From positions 17,758 through 81,757 of the forward strand of contig JANQFL010000103.1 of NCBI GenBank assembly GCA_028277845.1: a stretch of DNA of 64,000 nucleotides, given 5' to 3'. Below, in pieces: positions 8,242 through 16,929 of the stretch. The DNA is from Sneathiellales bacterium (lineage in GTDB: Bacteria; Pseudomonadota; Alphaproteobacteria; JANQFL01). The position numbers were made by a program, and so were the translations under genes. The stretch's first letter is position 1, and each line of letters starts with the position of its first letter. The notes beneath the pieces are model-generated. The model was not told the origin of the DNA and made no database searches. It was given only the letters and a program-made list of their open reading frames with translations.

Positions 8242-9396
8242 TCAGCCTTTGCCGGCGCCGCGCGATTTCGGCTGTTTCGACAAATCGCGCACATGATCGA
8301 TATTCGGCTCGAATCCGAGTCCCGGGCCGGTGGGCAATGTCAGCCAGCCGTCCTCGGGTTGCGGCAAATTGTCGAAGATCAGGCCGTAACACTCGACCGC
8401 AAGATAGTGGTGTTCGACCAGCCAGCCGTTGGCCAGGCCGGCGTGAATGTGCATGTTGTGATAGGACCAGGCGCCGCCGTTGGCGTAGGGCGTGTTGAAC
8501 GCCGCCGCCATGCCGGCGATTTTCGCGCACTGGGTATAACCGCCGGTAATGACCACGTTGGGCTGAACGACATCGACCGCGCCGGCGGCAAGCAGATCGC
8601 GGAAGCGGTAGGCCAGACCCTCGTTCTGGCCGCAGGCCAGCGGAATGCGCGTCTTGCGGCGCAGCTCGGCCATGCCGCGTACATCGTTCTGGGTAATCGG
8701 CTCCTCGAAGAAGGAAATGCCGCAATCCTCCACGGCGCCGGCAAGCTGGGAGGCATGAAACAGATCGAGGTTGCAGTTGGCGTCGATGTAGAGGGCGATA
8801 TCCTCGCCGACCGCCGCGCGCACGGCGCGCACGCGCTGGATATCCTCGGCGAGGACGTCGGCCGGCGGCCGCGGCTCGTCGCGCCGCCTGAGGGCCCCGT
8901 CGCCCACGGTCATTTTGAGGCGTGTAAATCCGTTCGCAACCCACAGCTTGGCCGCTTCGGCCAGTTGCTCGCGGTCGAAAACCGAGAAACCGAACGTGGC
9001 ATAGACCGGCACGCGGTCGCGGGCGGCGCCGAGCAGCCGCCAGACCGGCTGTCCGAGCGCCTTGCCCTTGAGGTCCCACAACGCGACGTCGACGGCGGCG
9101 ATGGCGTGCGACGCGTAACCGGTCTGCCCCCGCGGGCTGAGCAACCAGTAAAGGTCATGCCACAACGCTTCGCTTGCCAGCGGGTCCCGCCCGATTATCG
9201 CCGGCCCGGCGACCGCGTTGACGGCCTCGGCGACGACTTCCTCCTCGGTGATGCCCGTCATGCCCCACCCCGTGAGGCCGGTATCCGTATCGATCCGCAC
9301 CAGACACACCGACAATCCGGTTTTCTTGTCGAGGCCGAGAACATCGACGGTGACGGGAAGGAACAGCGGAATGGCTTCGACGTTCGCAATCTTCAT
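8242..9396 (-). CDS. Mandelate racemase/muconate lactonizing enzyme family protein
   Basis: 384 residues of the enolase superfamily, which abstract a proton alpha to a carboxylate using a divalent metal. Seen: capping domain at the N-terminus, a KxK-like RLKM motif (about residue 163), and metal ligands in YIDANCN (Asp), FFEEPI (Glu) and CGQNEG (Glu). Then come VDVVQPN and a His-rich HNMHIHAG segment near the barrel end, consistent with the mandelate-racemase-like Asp/His dyad. The start at 9396 is chosen over an in-frame TTG at 9405 because of spacing from AGGAG. It lies between a TctA permease and the AMDase-like gene, suggesting epimerisation or dehydration of the imported acid before or after decarboxylation (inference). 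Confidence 0.88.
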   Translation of the reverse strand: MKIANVEAIPLFLPVTVDVLGLDKKTGLSVCLVRIDTDTGLTGWGMTGITEEEVVAEAVNAVAGPAIIGRDPLASEALWHDLYWLLSPRGQTGYASHAIAAVDVALWDLKGKALGQPVWRLLGAARDRVPVYATFGFSVFDREQLAEAAKLWVANGFTRLKMTVGDGALRRRDEPRPPADVLAEDIQRVRAVRAAVGEDIALYIDANCNLDLFHASQLAGAVEDCGISFFEEPITQNDVRGMAELRRKTRIPLACGQNEGLAYRFRDLLAAGAVDVVQPNVVITGGYTQCAKIAGMAAAFNTPYANGGAWSYHNMHIHAGLANGWLVEHHYLAVECYGLIFDNLPQPEDGWLTLPTGPGLGFEPNIDHVRDLSKQPKSRGAGKG

Positions 9397-9480
9397 GGCG
9401 ACCAAATGCTCCTGACTTGATACTGGGACCCCAACACATACGAGTCCGGTTCGGTCATGGCGGCGGCAGTGACGGCATTA

Positions 9481-10989
9481 TCAATCCCCATCGTCCGCCT
9501 CCGGCGCGCGGTTCCGGAAATATGCCGGCAGATAGCGCATCAAGGGCCAAAACGCCGTGGCGAACGCCACGACCAGAAAGGCGAGCGAGACCGGCCGGGT
9601 GACCAGCGGCAGGAAGCTGCCGTCGTAGATCATCAGGCCCGAGCGCAGATTGACTTCGGCGATGGGCGCCAGAATGTAGCCGATGATGAACGGACCCGTC
9701 GGCACGCGGGCCTGAATCATGGCGAAACCGAGGGCACCGAACCCCAACATGACCCAAACGTCGAACAAACGGTTGCTTTCCGAGAACGCGCCGATAATGC
9801 AGAACACGACAATGGGCGGCATCAGCCAGACCCGCGAGACATACATCAGGCGGGCGAAAACCGGCGTCGCGACCAGCATGATCAACAGCATGAGCACGTT
9901 GGCGACCAGCGCGGCGGCGATGATGCCGTAGGCGCTCTCGGGCGAATTCTGAAACAGCAGCGGCCCGGGCGTGAGATTGTGAATGACCAGGGCGCCGAGG
10001 AGAATCACGTCGATCACGCTGCCGGGAATGCCCAGGGTAATCAGCGGTACCAACGCACCGTTGACGGCGGCGTTGTTGGCGGTTTCCGCCGCCACGATGC
10101 CGTCCTCGCACCCCTTGCCGAACTTCTCGGGGTGACGCGAGAAGCTGCGCGCGGTGGTATAGGACGCGATGGCGCCGGTCGTGCCGCCGATGCCGGGCAG
10201 GATACCGATCCAGGTGCCGATCAGCGACGACCGCACCAAATTGACGGCCTGGGCCTTCAGGTCGGACAGCGTCATGAACATGCTGCGCGTCGTCGTCCGC
10301 ACCCGCTCGAGCGGTTGTTCGATATCGATGACGTCCTTGAGAACCTGGCTCAGGACCAGCATGCCGAGAATCACCGGCAGCAGTTGGAAGCCGCTGTCCA
10401 GGTCGTGGAACCCGAACGTCATGCGGACAACGCCGGACGCGTTGTCGACCCCCACCATGGACACGACGGCGCCCAGCACGCCGGAAAGCAGGCCCTTGAT
10501 CATCGAGCCCTGGCTGACCGCGCTGATCAGCATCAGCGCGACCAGGCTGATGGCGAAGATCTCGTACGGACCGAACCGCACCGCGATGTCGGCGAGCGGC
10601 GGCGACAATGCCGCCAGAAATACCCAGGAGATCAGGCCGCCGATAAACGACGCCATGATCCCGAAGCCGAGGGCACGCCCGGGCTGGCCCCGCTTGGCCA
10701 TGGGAAAGCCGTCCAACACCGTCATCATCGCCGCCGGTGTTCCGGGCATGCGCATCAAGGTGGCCGAGATCAGCCCGCCGCTCGTCGAGCCGACGTACAT
10801 GGCCACCAGCAGCACCAGGGCATGGGTGCTTTCCATGAAAAACGTCAACGGCAAGGCGAGGGCAATGACCATCGCGCCGCTCATGCCGGGAATGGCGCCG
10901 ACCACGATACCCACGAACACGCCGAGAAACACCAGCAGAAAGGGAAGCGGCGCAAACAGTTCCGCGAACGAGGACAGCAATGGCTCCAT
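9481..10989 (-). CDS. Tripartite tricarboxylate transporter large membrane subunit (TctA family)
   Basis: 502 residues with about ten to twelve hydrophobic segments and the TctA signature near the N-terminus (GVFVGIVVGAIPGMSGAM), repeated as GILPGIGGTTGAIASY in the second half. This is the large permease of a TTT transporter, which imports carboxylates using a periplasmic receptor and an ion gradient. It starts 15 bp after tctB and is followed by two catabolic enzymes on the same strand. The substrate is inferred to be the compound handled by the AMDase-like and enolase-superfamily proteins, perhaps a substituted malonate or hydroxy acid. Confidence 0.92.
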   Translation of the reverse strand: MEPLLSSFAELFAPLPFLLVFLGVFVGIVVGAIPGMSGAMVIALALPLTFFMESTHALVLLVAMYVGSTSGGLISATLMRMPGTPAAMMTVLDGFPMAKRGQPGRALGFGIMASFIGGLISWVFLAALSPPLADIAVRFGPYEIFAISLVALMLISAVSQGSMIKGLLSGVLGAVVSMVGVDNASGVVRMTFGFHDLDSGFQLLPVILGMLVLSQVLKDVIDIEQPLERVRTTTRSMFMTLSDLKAQAVNLVRSSLIGTWIGILPGIGGTTGAIASYTTARSFSRHPEKFGKGCEDGIVAAETANNAAVNGALVPLITLGIPGSVIDVILLGALVIHNLTPGPLLFQNSPESAYGIIAAALVANVLMLLIMLVATPVFARLMYVSRVWLMPPIVVFCIIGAFSESNRLFDVWVMLGFGALGFAMIQARVPTGPFIIGYILAPIAEVNLRSGLMIYDGSFLPLVTRPVSLAFLVVAFATAFWPLMRYLPAYFRNRAPEADDGD

Positions 10990-11004
10990 AAGACGGCGCG
11001 GCCC

Positions 11005-11511
11005 TTAGCCGGGTAAATCGATGTAGAAGAAACCGGTGAAAATCCAATGCAGGCCGACGCCCAAAACCAGCGCCACGCCAAGCGCCACCGGGAGCATGCG
11101 GACGCGCCGGCCGGCAAGAACCATGATGAAGGCAAAGACAAACAACACGGACGCCCAGCGAAATCCCAGCACCTGCCATTCCATGGCCAGAACGTAAAGC
11201 ACCGTGAGTCCGGCGGCGGCGGCGGCCAAGTCGCGGCGCGGCCGGGCGGCCGGTGCGTCCGGCGCCGGCGCGCCTTCGCTCTCCGGGTTTGCGGATCCGG
11301 ACCGGCCGCGGGCGGTCTGCACGGCGGCGGCGATGGACAGAACGACCAGCACAAGCCCCGCCCAAAGCGGAAACGCGGCCGGACCGACAGGCTCGAGCAT
11401 CGGCGGCGGCAATCCGATACTGCTCCAGATGGCCAGCCCGCCGACCGCGGCCATGGCACAGGCAAACGCATTGTCGGCCACCCAGGCCGTGAACAAAGAC
11501 CGGTTCATCAT
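11005..11511 (-). CDS. Tripartite tricarboxylate transporter small membrane subunit (TctB family)
   Basis: 168 residues with four predicted membrane helices (about residues 16-35, 48-66, 98-118, 122-165 as two close helices) and a hydrophilic Pro/Ala/Arg loop between the second and third. Topology and position between tctC and tctA identify it as TctB, the small permease subunit. Sequence conservation in this family is low, so the call rests mainly on context and helix pattern. Confidence 0.85.
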   Translation of the reverse strand: MMNRSLFTAWVADNAFACAMAAVGGLAIWSSIGLPPPMLEPVGPAAFPLWAGLVLVVLSIAAAVQTARGRSGSANPESEGAPAPDAPAARPRRDLAAAAAGLTVLYVLAMEWQVLGFRWASVLFVFAFIMVLAGRRVRMLPVALGVALVLGVGLHWIFTGFFYIDLPG

Positions 11512-11611
11512 CGACCTCCGCTTCCCCGGTGAGACGTCCGTCCGGGAAAAGGTACCATCGGCGCCGGAAAAGACACCAACGGCCGTTTCCCGGACCGTGG
11601 GAAGCGAGCCC

Positions 11612-12571
11612 TTATTGCATCGACGCCTTTACGGTGCCCGCGACACTCTCGAACGACTTCATTTCGGCCGCGATATCCTGCTTGAGCTGCGCGCCCGTGC
11701 GCACGCGGATCGTACTGAGCCGTTGCTTGTGATACTCGATCAGTTCCGGGGTCCGCATGACCTTTTCCAGCACGCCGGCAAAGTAGGCGACATGGTCCGG
11801 CGACGTTCCGGCGGGAGCCCAAAAACGCCGGTTCAGGCAAGCCTCGATATCAAGTCCGCGTTCCTTGGCCGTCGGCATGCCCTTCGCCGCGGCGGGCAGG
11901 GCCGATCCCATCCACAGGAGTCCCCTGAGTTCATCGCCGGCGCGTTTGATCCAACCCGGAGACATGAACGCCATGTCCGTGTGACCGCCCTTCATCGAGG
12001 CAAAACGCTTCGACGTGCCGCCGGTGTGCACGACTCCGAACTTGATACCCAGCCTGTCCATCATCATGGCCGCCGGGAAATGGGAAATACCGCCGATGAT
12101 ATCCGCCAGTTTGAGCTGGCCCGGGTTGGCCTTGGCGTACGCCGTCATGTCGTCAAATGTCTTGAGTTGGGATTTCGCCGGCACGGCGAGATAAAGGCAC
12201 GACTGGGTGGTTTGCGCCACCGGTTCGTAGGCTGTGGCCGGATCGAAGCCGAGCCGGCCGGTGGCCGCCAGCGCGAACATCTCGTTGTGCATCTGCAAGA
12301 ACGTATAACCGTCGGGATCGGCATCCTTGACCCGCCGGGCACCGACGGCGCCGCCGGCACCGGTCACGTTGACCACGACCAGCGGCTGCGTCATCAGCTT
12401 GTGTTTTTCGATGGCGGCCTGAATGGTCCGGGCCAAACCGTCGGTTCCGCCGCCGGCCCGGTAAGGCAGAATCAGCTTGATCGGTTTTTCGGGATATTCC
12501 GCAAACGCGGCGGAGCCCGCAAAGAGAATCGGTAGCGCCAACAACGCTGTGATCAGTTTTCGCCCCATCAT
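11612..12571 (-). CDS. Tripartite tricarboxylate transporter substrate-binding protein (TctC/Bug family)
   Basis: 319 residues. N-terminal signal peptide (RKLITALLALPILFAGSAAFA, cleavage likely after AFA) exports it to the periplasm. The mature protein begins EYPEKPIKLILPYRAGGGTDGLAR, the usual Bug-family opening, and has VNVTGAGGAVGARRV and DPDGYTFLQ, which in this family line the carboxylate-binding cleft. A strong GGGAGG site precedes the paired ATGs at 12571/12568; the longer in-frame extension to 12661 would bury the signal peptide. It is the first gene of the operon and divergent from the LysR gene. Confidence 0.9.
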   Translation of the reverse strand: MMGRKLITALLALPILFAGSAAFAEYPEKPIKLILPYRAGGGTDGLARTIQAAIEKHKLMTQPLVVVNVTGAGGAVGARRVKDADPDGYTFLQMHNEMFALAATGRLGFDPATAYEPVAQTTQSCLYLAVPAKSQLKTFDDMTAYAKANPGQLKLADIIGGISHFPAAMMMDRLGIKFGVVHTGGTSKRFASMKGGHTDMAFMSPGWIKRAGDELRGLLWMGSALPAAAKGMPTAKERGLDIEACLNRRFWAPAGTSPDHVAYFAGVLEKVMRTPELIEYHKQRLSTIRVRTGAQLKQDIAAEMKSFESVAGTVKASMQ

Positions 12572-12673
12572 GGCAGCCTCCCTGGTTCTGGTTGGTTCGG
12601 CTTTGCGAACGAGAACCGGGCCACCGGCACCAGCCACCTTTTTCATCACATCGCCGCTCAAATTGGCTTGAGA

Positions 12674-12734
12674 TTGACAGGCTGATCCTAAACCGACAAT
12701 TATATTTTTTTACCTAAGCCATAACCAAAGGTTA
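12674..12734 (+). promoter_or_regulatory. Divergent control region between tctC and the LysR gene
   Basis: A TTGACA box at 12674-12679 stands 18 bp before AATTAT (12698-12703) in an AT-rich stretch, a plausible plus-strand promoter for the LysR gene. A perfect inverted repeat TAACC-AAA-GGTTA occupies 12722-12734, ending 3 bp before the LysR start codon. It is a candidate operator for autoregulation. LysR regulators usually bind T-N11-A dyads between divergent genes; this dyad is TAACC-based and shorter, so its role is inferred only. Confidence 0.4.
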
Positions 12735-12737
12735 AGT

Positions 12738-13655
12738 ATGGAGCTGCGTCAGCTTGGCCATTTTCTCGCGATCGTGGAGCACGGGTCGTTGGGCCGCGCG
12801 GCCCTGGCCCTCAACATCACGGAACCGGCGTTGAGCAAGAGCATCCGGCGGCTGGAAGACAGCCTGCAGGTTTCGCTGTTCGACCGCGGCACGCGCGGCA
12901 TGACCCGCACGCCGTTCGGCGATTCGTTTCTCCAACACGCCCGGCTGATCGTCGGCGAGATCGAGACCACGCGTCAGGAACTGGATGAACTGCGCGGTAT
13001 CAGCCGCGGTATCGTCCGTATCGGCGCCCGGCCCAGTTTCAATTTGACCGTATTGCCGCGGGCGGTTACCCGCATGCAAACGAGCCGGCCGGGCGTACAG
13101 GCCGTCGTGCGCGAAGGCTTCATGCCGAACCTGATCACCGAAGTCATTCAGGGCGACCTCGACTTTATCGTCGTGACCGAGGCGGACGATCTCGATCAAA
13201 GCCTCACACAGGAACCGTTGGCAATGAGCCCGGTCGGCCTGATGGCCCAGGCCAACGATCCGCTGCTGCGGAAAGGCACGCTTGCCGCCGCCGACCTCGA
13301 CGGCGCCAAATGGATCCTGCCGTTGCCGACCGATCCGATCCGCCGCCAATTGGAACACGCCCTCGGGACCATCGGCCTCGATCCGGTCAATGTCGTGGCG
13401 GAGTCCAATTCGGTTCTGTTCACCATGTCGTACATCCGCGAAACCGGCGCGGTCGGTTTCCTGCCCCGCGCGACGATCGAGCTCGGGCTGGGCTGGGGCC
13501 GTGACGACCTTGCGTTCCTCGACGTGCCCGAACTGTCCTGGCAGCGGCAACTGAATATCATTCGCCGCCGCCGCGCCAGCCTGTCGCCACCGGCGCAATT
13601 GATGATCCGGGAATTGAAGGCGGTCAGCGAGGAACTTGGCGTCGGCATCACATAA
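12738..13655 (+). CDS. LysR-family transcriptional regulator
   Basis: 305 residues. N-terminal winged helix (MELRQLGHFLAIVEHGSLGRAA, then NITEPALSKSIRRLEDSLQVSLFDRG) and a periplasmic-binding-like effector domain from about residue 90. Length is typical. It is transcribed away from tctC, the standard arrangement for a LysR activator of the adjacent operon, so it probably controls the transporter and AMDase-like genes in response to their substrate (inference from context). An inverted repeat just before its start suggests self-control. Confidence 0.92.
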   Translation: MELRQLGHFLAIVEHGSLGRAALALNITEPALSKSIRRLEDSLQVSLFDRGTRGMTRTPFGDSFLQHARLIVGEIETTRQELDELRGISRGIVRIGARPSFNLTVLPRAVTRMQTSRPGVQAVVREGFMPNLITEVIQGDLDFIVVTEADDLDQSLTQEPLAMSPVGLMAQANDPLLRKGTLAAADLDGAKWILPLPTDPIRRQLEHALGTIGLDPVNVVAESNSVLFTMSYIRETGAVGFLPRATIELGLGWGRDDLAFLDVPELSWQRQLNIIRRRRASLSPPAQLMIRELKAVSEELGVGIT

Positions 13656-13708
13656 AGACGTACTCCCGTACGTTGGGCTCCATCCCCTGCCTGCGGACGC
13701 CGGTTTTC

Positions 13709-13780
13709 CAGCCCTACTTCAGCGCCCGGCCGAGATAATCCACCGCCGCCTGGGTGCCGCCGGTGCCGTGGGGGGATGTC
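13709..13780 (-). pseudogene. Duplicated remnant of the 3' end of the downstream aminotransferase gene
   Basis: This 72-bp segment is nearly identical and in the same orientation to 14908-14978, the last 22 codons and stop of the aminotransferase gene. Differences are confined to a short cluster (GGCCGA versus GTCCCA) and one extra G in a G run, which shifts the frame. On the minus strand it reads HGTGGTQAAVDYLGRALK and stop. No upstream part of an aminotransferase precedes it. It marks one border of the AT-rich segment at about 13800-14900. Confidence 0.8.
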
Positions 13781-13921
13781 CAGTGCCTCCTTCCATTGCA
13801 AAGAAAAGATCGCACCATCAAACCCTGGGATCAAACACCTAAAGCAAGGGTTTGATGTCATTTGCTATCCGTATTGGAATTAGTCGACCTGCTTGATTGA
13901 GACGCAACTTTCGCTACAGAA

Positions 13922-14503
13922 ATGCAACCATTAAGGATAGAATATTGTTTCGTTTCTGTTCAAATTATTGGGCCACCCGACAAGGAGTTAAAACCAAGAT
14001 ACGGATGTTTGGATATGTACTCACTCCTCAACATAGTCGGCGCTCTAGCCTCGATTGCGGGGCTTGTTTTAACAATTATTGCGATGGATTTCAGAACGGG
14101 CTCCGTCGTCGTGCCGACAATTCCATTGAAAAATCTTCCCTTATTAATTCTAATATTTCTTGTTTTGGAATATTTATTTGCCCATTTTTTTATAACGTTA
14201 CTTATGTGGTTCAATAGTCGAATTAATAATGCAACAATTTTTATAGTTGGATTTATACTTCTTTTTCTTTCTGGCTGGCAATCGTCCGTTTTGTGTCAAT
14301 ATATCTGGGGAGTTTCTCCCAACTCATCTCTTGATTGGGCGAAATACATAGCACTTGGCGCGTTCTGCGTCATTTTACATCCCATGCCTGTACTTGGCTC
14401 TTCTTCCAAATTGGAATCAGATTTCGATGATAGTTTTATGAACATGACTTTTGTTTTTGGGATACCTTTCTTTTTTGCTTTCATTACGGCAGGCCTAGGT
14501 TAA
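13922..14503 (+). CDS. Hypothetical multi-pass membrane protein in AT-rich island
   Basis: 193 residues from the first ATG, or 162 from the ATG at 14015, where the first hydrophobic helix begins (LLNIVGALASIAGLVLTII). About five membrane segments follow, including LPLLILIFLVLEYLF, IFIVGFILLFLSGW and FVFGIPFFFAFITAG. No known domain recognised. Base and codon use (many AT-ending codons) differ sharply from all neighbours, a sign of transfer. Neither start has a good ribosome site; the AAGGAG at 13983 lies too far from 14015. It may be an orphan cargo gene of a lost element. Confidence 0.55.
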   Translation: MQPLRIEYCFVSVQIIGPPDKELKPRYGCLDMYSLLNIVGALASIAGLVLTIIAMDFRTGSVVVPTIPLKNLPLLILIFLVLEYLFAHFFITLLMWFNSRINNATIFIVGFILLFLSGWQSSVLCQYIWGVSPNSSLDWAKYIALGAFCVILHPMPVLGSSSKLESDFDDSFMNMTFVFGIPFFFAFITAGLG

Positions 14504-14912
14504 TTTTACCCGCGAAATTTTTGCTTTAACTTAACTCGGACTTGAGCATGTCGCTCTTTACATACCTGCAACAATACTGTTGGCGAGCTCCATAGGCGTT
14601 GGCATTGAAGTGTTGAATGCAAGGCCAAAAGCCACTTGGTCTACTTTACCTAGTCAAACAAACTAAGTACGAAAACAGTCAATTAGATAATCTAGTCAGC
14701 CGCATAAGATTTGCCTGGATTAGTCCATTTTATGTCAGAGACGTGAAATGGCCATTGATGCTCGAAATGTTGCTGCCAGCAATTCAAAGCATCTTGAAGA
14801 CAAGTGACTACCATTTACCCACGGTCACAATCGCGAGTTTCTCGCTGTACTTGCGTCCGGTCCAGGAAACGACTTGCAGGTTTTGGTTCTAGGGTTAGAG
14901 CTCCGCCCAGCC

Positions 14913-16100
14913 CTACTTCAGCGCCCGTCCCAAATAATCCACCGCCGCCTGGGTGCCGCCGGTGCCGTGGGGGATGTCGAGGGCGGCGAGGCCGGTTTCC
15001 AGGGCGCCGAGGGTGCCGAGCACCATGGGGGCGTTGGTGTGGCCCATGTGGGCGATGCGCAGGGCCTTGCCGTCCATTTCCTCGCCGATGCCGATGCCCA
15101 GCACCACGCCGCAGGTTTCGCGCACGAAGTCGAGCAGCCGCTGCGGATCGTAGCCCTGCTTGACCAGCACCGTGGTGACCGAGACGGCCCGTTCCTCGGG
15201 CCTTTCGATGTTGAAATCGAGCACCCCGCCGGTGCGCCAGACGTCGACCGCGGCATGCACGGCGCCGGCCAGCAGGCGATGGCGGCGGAAGGTGTTTTCC
15301 AGGCCTTCCTCGAGCAGGATGTCGAAGGCCTTGCGCAGGCCGAACAGCAGGTGCTCGGGCGGCGTGCCGCAGTATTTCTGGTAGTGCAGCGGCCCGTCGC
15401 GCTGGGTCCAGTCCCAGTAGTAGGTGCGCAGGCCGGCCGACTGGTGGCGTTCGACCGCCTTGGGTCCGGCGGCGACGAAGCTGAGCCCCGGCGGCGTCAT
15501 CAAACCCTTCTGCGAACCGGTCACGGCGATGTCGACGCCCCAGCTGTCCATGGCGAAGGGCATGCAGCCCAACGAGGCGATGCAGTCGACCATGAGCAGT
15601 GCGTCGCTGCCGGTGTCGTCCATGGCGGCGCGGATCGCCGGAATGTCGTTGACCACGCCGGACGCGGTGTCGATCTGCACCACCAGGATGGCCTTGAAAT
15701 CCTTGGCGTCGTCGGCCTGCAGGCGCGCCTTGAACGCCGCCACGTCGACCGCCGCGTGCCAACTGCCGGGCAGCACCTCGACCTCGACGCCGAGCATGTC
15801 CGCCATCATGCCCCAGGCGGTGGCGAAGCGGCCGCTTTCCAGCACCAGTACCTTGTCGCCGCGGTTGAGCACGTTGGTCAGGGCCGCCTCCCAGGCGCCG
15901 TGGCCGTTGGATGCGTAAATGTAGGCCCGGCCCTCGGTGCGGAAGACGGTGCGCAGGTCCTCGTGGCACGACGAGGTGATGTCGAGCAGCGAGCCGGAAT
16001 AGATGTCCACGGCCGGGCGGTGCATGGCGTTGAGCACTTCATCGGGCACGTTGGTGGGACCGGGGATGGACAGGAATTCGCGGCCGTTGGCGACAGTCAT
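14913..16100 (-). CDS. Serine--glyoxylate / alanine--glyoxylate aminotransferase family protein
   Basis: 395-residue class V PLP-dependent aminotransferase. Seen: FLSIPGPTNVPDEVLNAMHRPAVD at the N-terminus (split by the family Pro-Gly-Pro-Thr), SNGHGAWEAALTNVL, the PLP-contacting Asp in LMVDCIASLG (about residue 172), and the Schiff-base Lys at about 198 in TGSQKGLMTPPG. This signature is typical of serine-glyoxylate aminotransferases of methylotrophs and many alphaproteobacteria, which make glycine and hydroxypyruvate. No serine-cycle neighbours occur in the window, so the physiological pathway is not shown. Its 3' end is duplicated about 1.2 kb downstream in the reading direction. Confidence 0.87.
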   Translation of the reverse strand: MTVANGREFLSIPGPTNVPDEVLNAMHRPAVDIYSGSLLDITSSCHEDLRTVFRTEGRAYIYASNGHGAWEAALTNVLNRGDKVLVLESGRFATAWGMMADMLGVEVEVLPGSWHAAVDVAAFKARLQADDAKDFKAILVVQIDTASGVVNDIPAIRAAMDDTGSDALLMVDCIASLGCMPFAMDSWGVDIAVTGSQKGLMTPPGLSFVAAGPKAVERHQSAGLRTYYWDWTQRDGPLHYQKYCGTPPEHLLFGLRKAFDILLEEGLENTFRRHRLLAGAVHAAVDVWRTGGVLDFNIERPEERAVSVTTVLVKQGYDPQRLLDFVRETCGVVLGIGIGEEMDGKALRIAHMGHTNAPMVLGTLGALETGLAALDIPHGTGGTQAAVDYLGRALK

Positions 16101-16309
16101 GACAAAACCTTCGATTTTGGGGGTCGATTTCAGAACCGGCGCCGACTCTTTCGCAAGCGGCGGTGAAAGTCCAGTCCTGTGAGCCTCACGGCGCCGTGAC
16201 CGCCGGGACGATCACTGCTGACAGGACGGTGTCAGCAGGGTCCTGTTACATCAACGGGACGCCGGCGCACCGCCGGACGTCTGAAAACCGACCGACGAGG
16301 ACAAGACCC

Positions 16310-16927
16310 ATGATGACGCTCTATCACTATCCCTATTCGCAACACGCCCGCCGCGTGGTGTCCCTGCTGGAGGCCGCCGGGCTGCCTTACCGGCTGCATC
16401 CCGTGGACATGGGGAAACAGGAATACCTGACGGACGAATACGCCGCCATCAACCCCAACCGGCAGATCCCTACACTGATCGACGGCACCGTCATCATCCA
16501 CGAATCCAACGCCATCCTGCGCTATCTGTGCGCCAAGCACGGCCTGGACGACTGGTATCCCGCCGACCTGGCGCGGCGGGCGGCGGTGGAGCAGTGGCTC
16601 GACTGGAACCAGTGCCGGCTGGGCCCGGCGGTGGTCGACATCGTGCTCAACACCGTGTTCATGGGCGAGGACGGCGACAAGGCGGCCATCGCCCGCGGCC
16701 ACGAGAAACTGACAGCGCTGGCCAGGATCCTCGACGACGCCCTGGCGGCGCAGGACTATCTGGCCGGCGATACGCCGACCATCGCCGACCTGTCGGTGGC
16801 GTCGAACATCTTCCACTTGGGCTTCGCCGACGCCCTGCCGGACCGGCCCAACATCCGCGCCTGGTTCGCGCGCATGAGCGCCATCGAAGGGTTCCGCAAA
16901 TCCCTGCCGGAGAAGCAAGCGGCCTGA
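16310..16927 (+). CDS. Glutathione S-transferase family protein
   Basis: 205 residues with an N-terminal thioredoxin-like domain (LYHYPYSQHARRVVSLLEAAGLP, where the Ser/Tyr region binds glutathione). The glutathione-binding blocks NPNRQIPTLID and ESNAILRYLC follow, then a helical C-terminal domain with the TIADLSVASN N-capping box (about residues 152-165). Cytosolic; conjugation or isomerisation of an unknown substrate. The start is the ATG pair at 16310/16313 after a GAGGA site; a longer in-frame ORF upstream lacks domain similarity. Confidence 0.88.
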   Translation: MMTLYHYPYSQHARRVVSLLEAAGLPYRLHPVDMGKQEYLTDEYAAINPNRQIPTLIDGTVIIHESNAILRYLCAKHGLDDWYPADLARRAAVEQWLDWNQCRLGPAVVDIVLNTVFMGEDGDKAAIARGHEKLTALARILDDALAAQDYLAGDTPTIADLSVASNIFHLGFADALPDRPNIRAWFARMSAIEGFRKSLPEKQAA

Positions 16928-16929
16928 GC

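Larger units (their letters stand above)
13709..14978. repeat. Pair of ~71-bp direct repeats flanking an AT-rich island
   Basis: Copies lie at 13709-13780 and 14908-14978. Between them the sequence is visibly AT-rich, unlike the rest of the window. It holds one membrane protein gene (ending 14503) and about 400 bp (14504-14907) in which I see no convincing gene, RNA or terminator. No integrase or transposase is visible. The arrangement fits insertion with duplication of the aminotransferase 3' end, or replacement of the original aminotransferase copy by recombination. Confidence 0.7.

Noticed and set aside
13657..13672. Short palindrome ACGTAC-TCCC-GTACGT after the LysR gene
   Set aside because: Only a 6-bp stem with no T run, so not convincing as a terminator.
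14617..14892. 91-codon plus-strand frame in the AT-rich island
   Set aside because: No ribosome site, no recognisable domain, and it runs into the aminotransferase 3' flank. Not supported as a gene.
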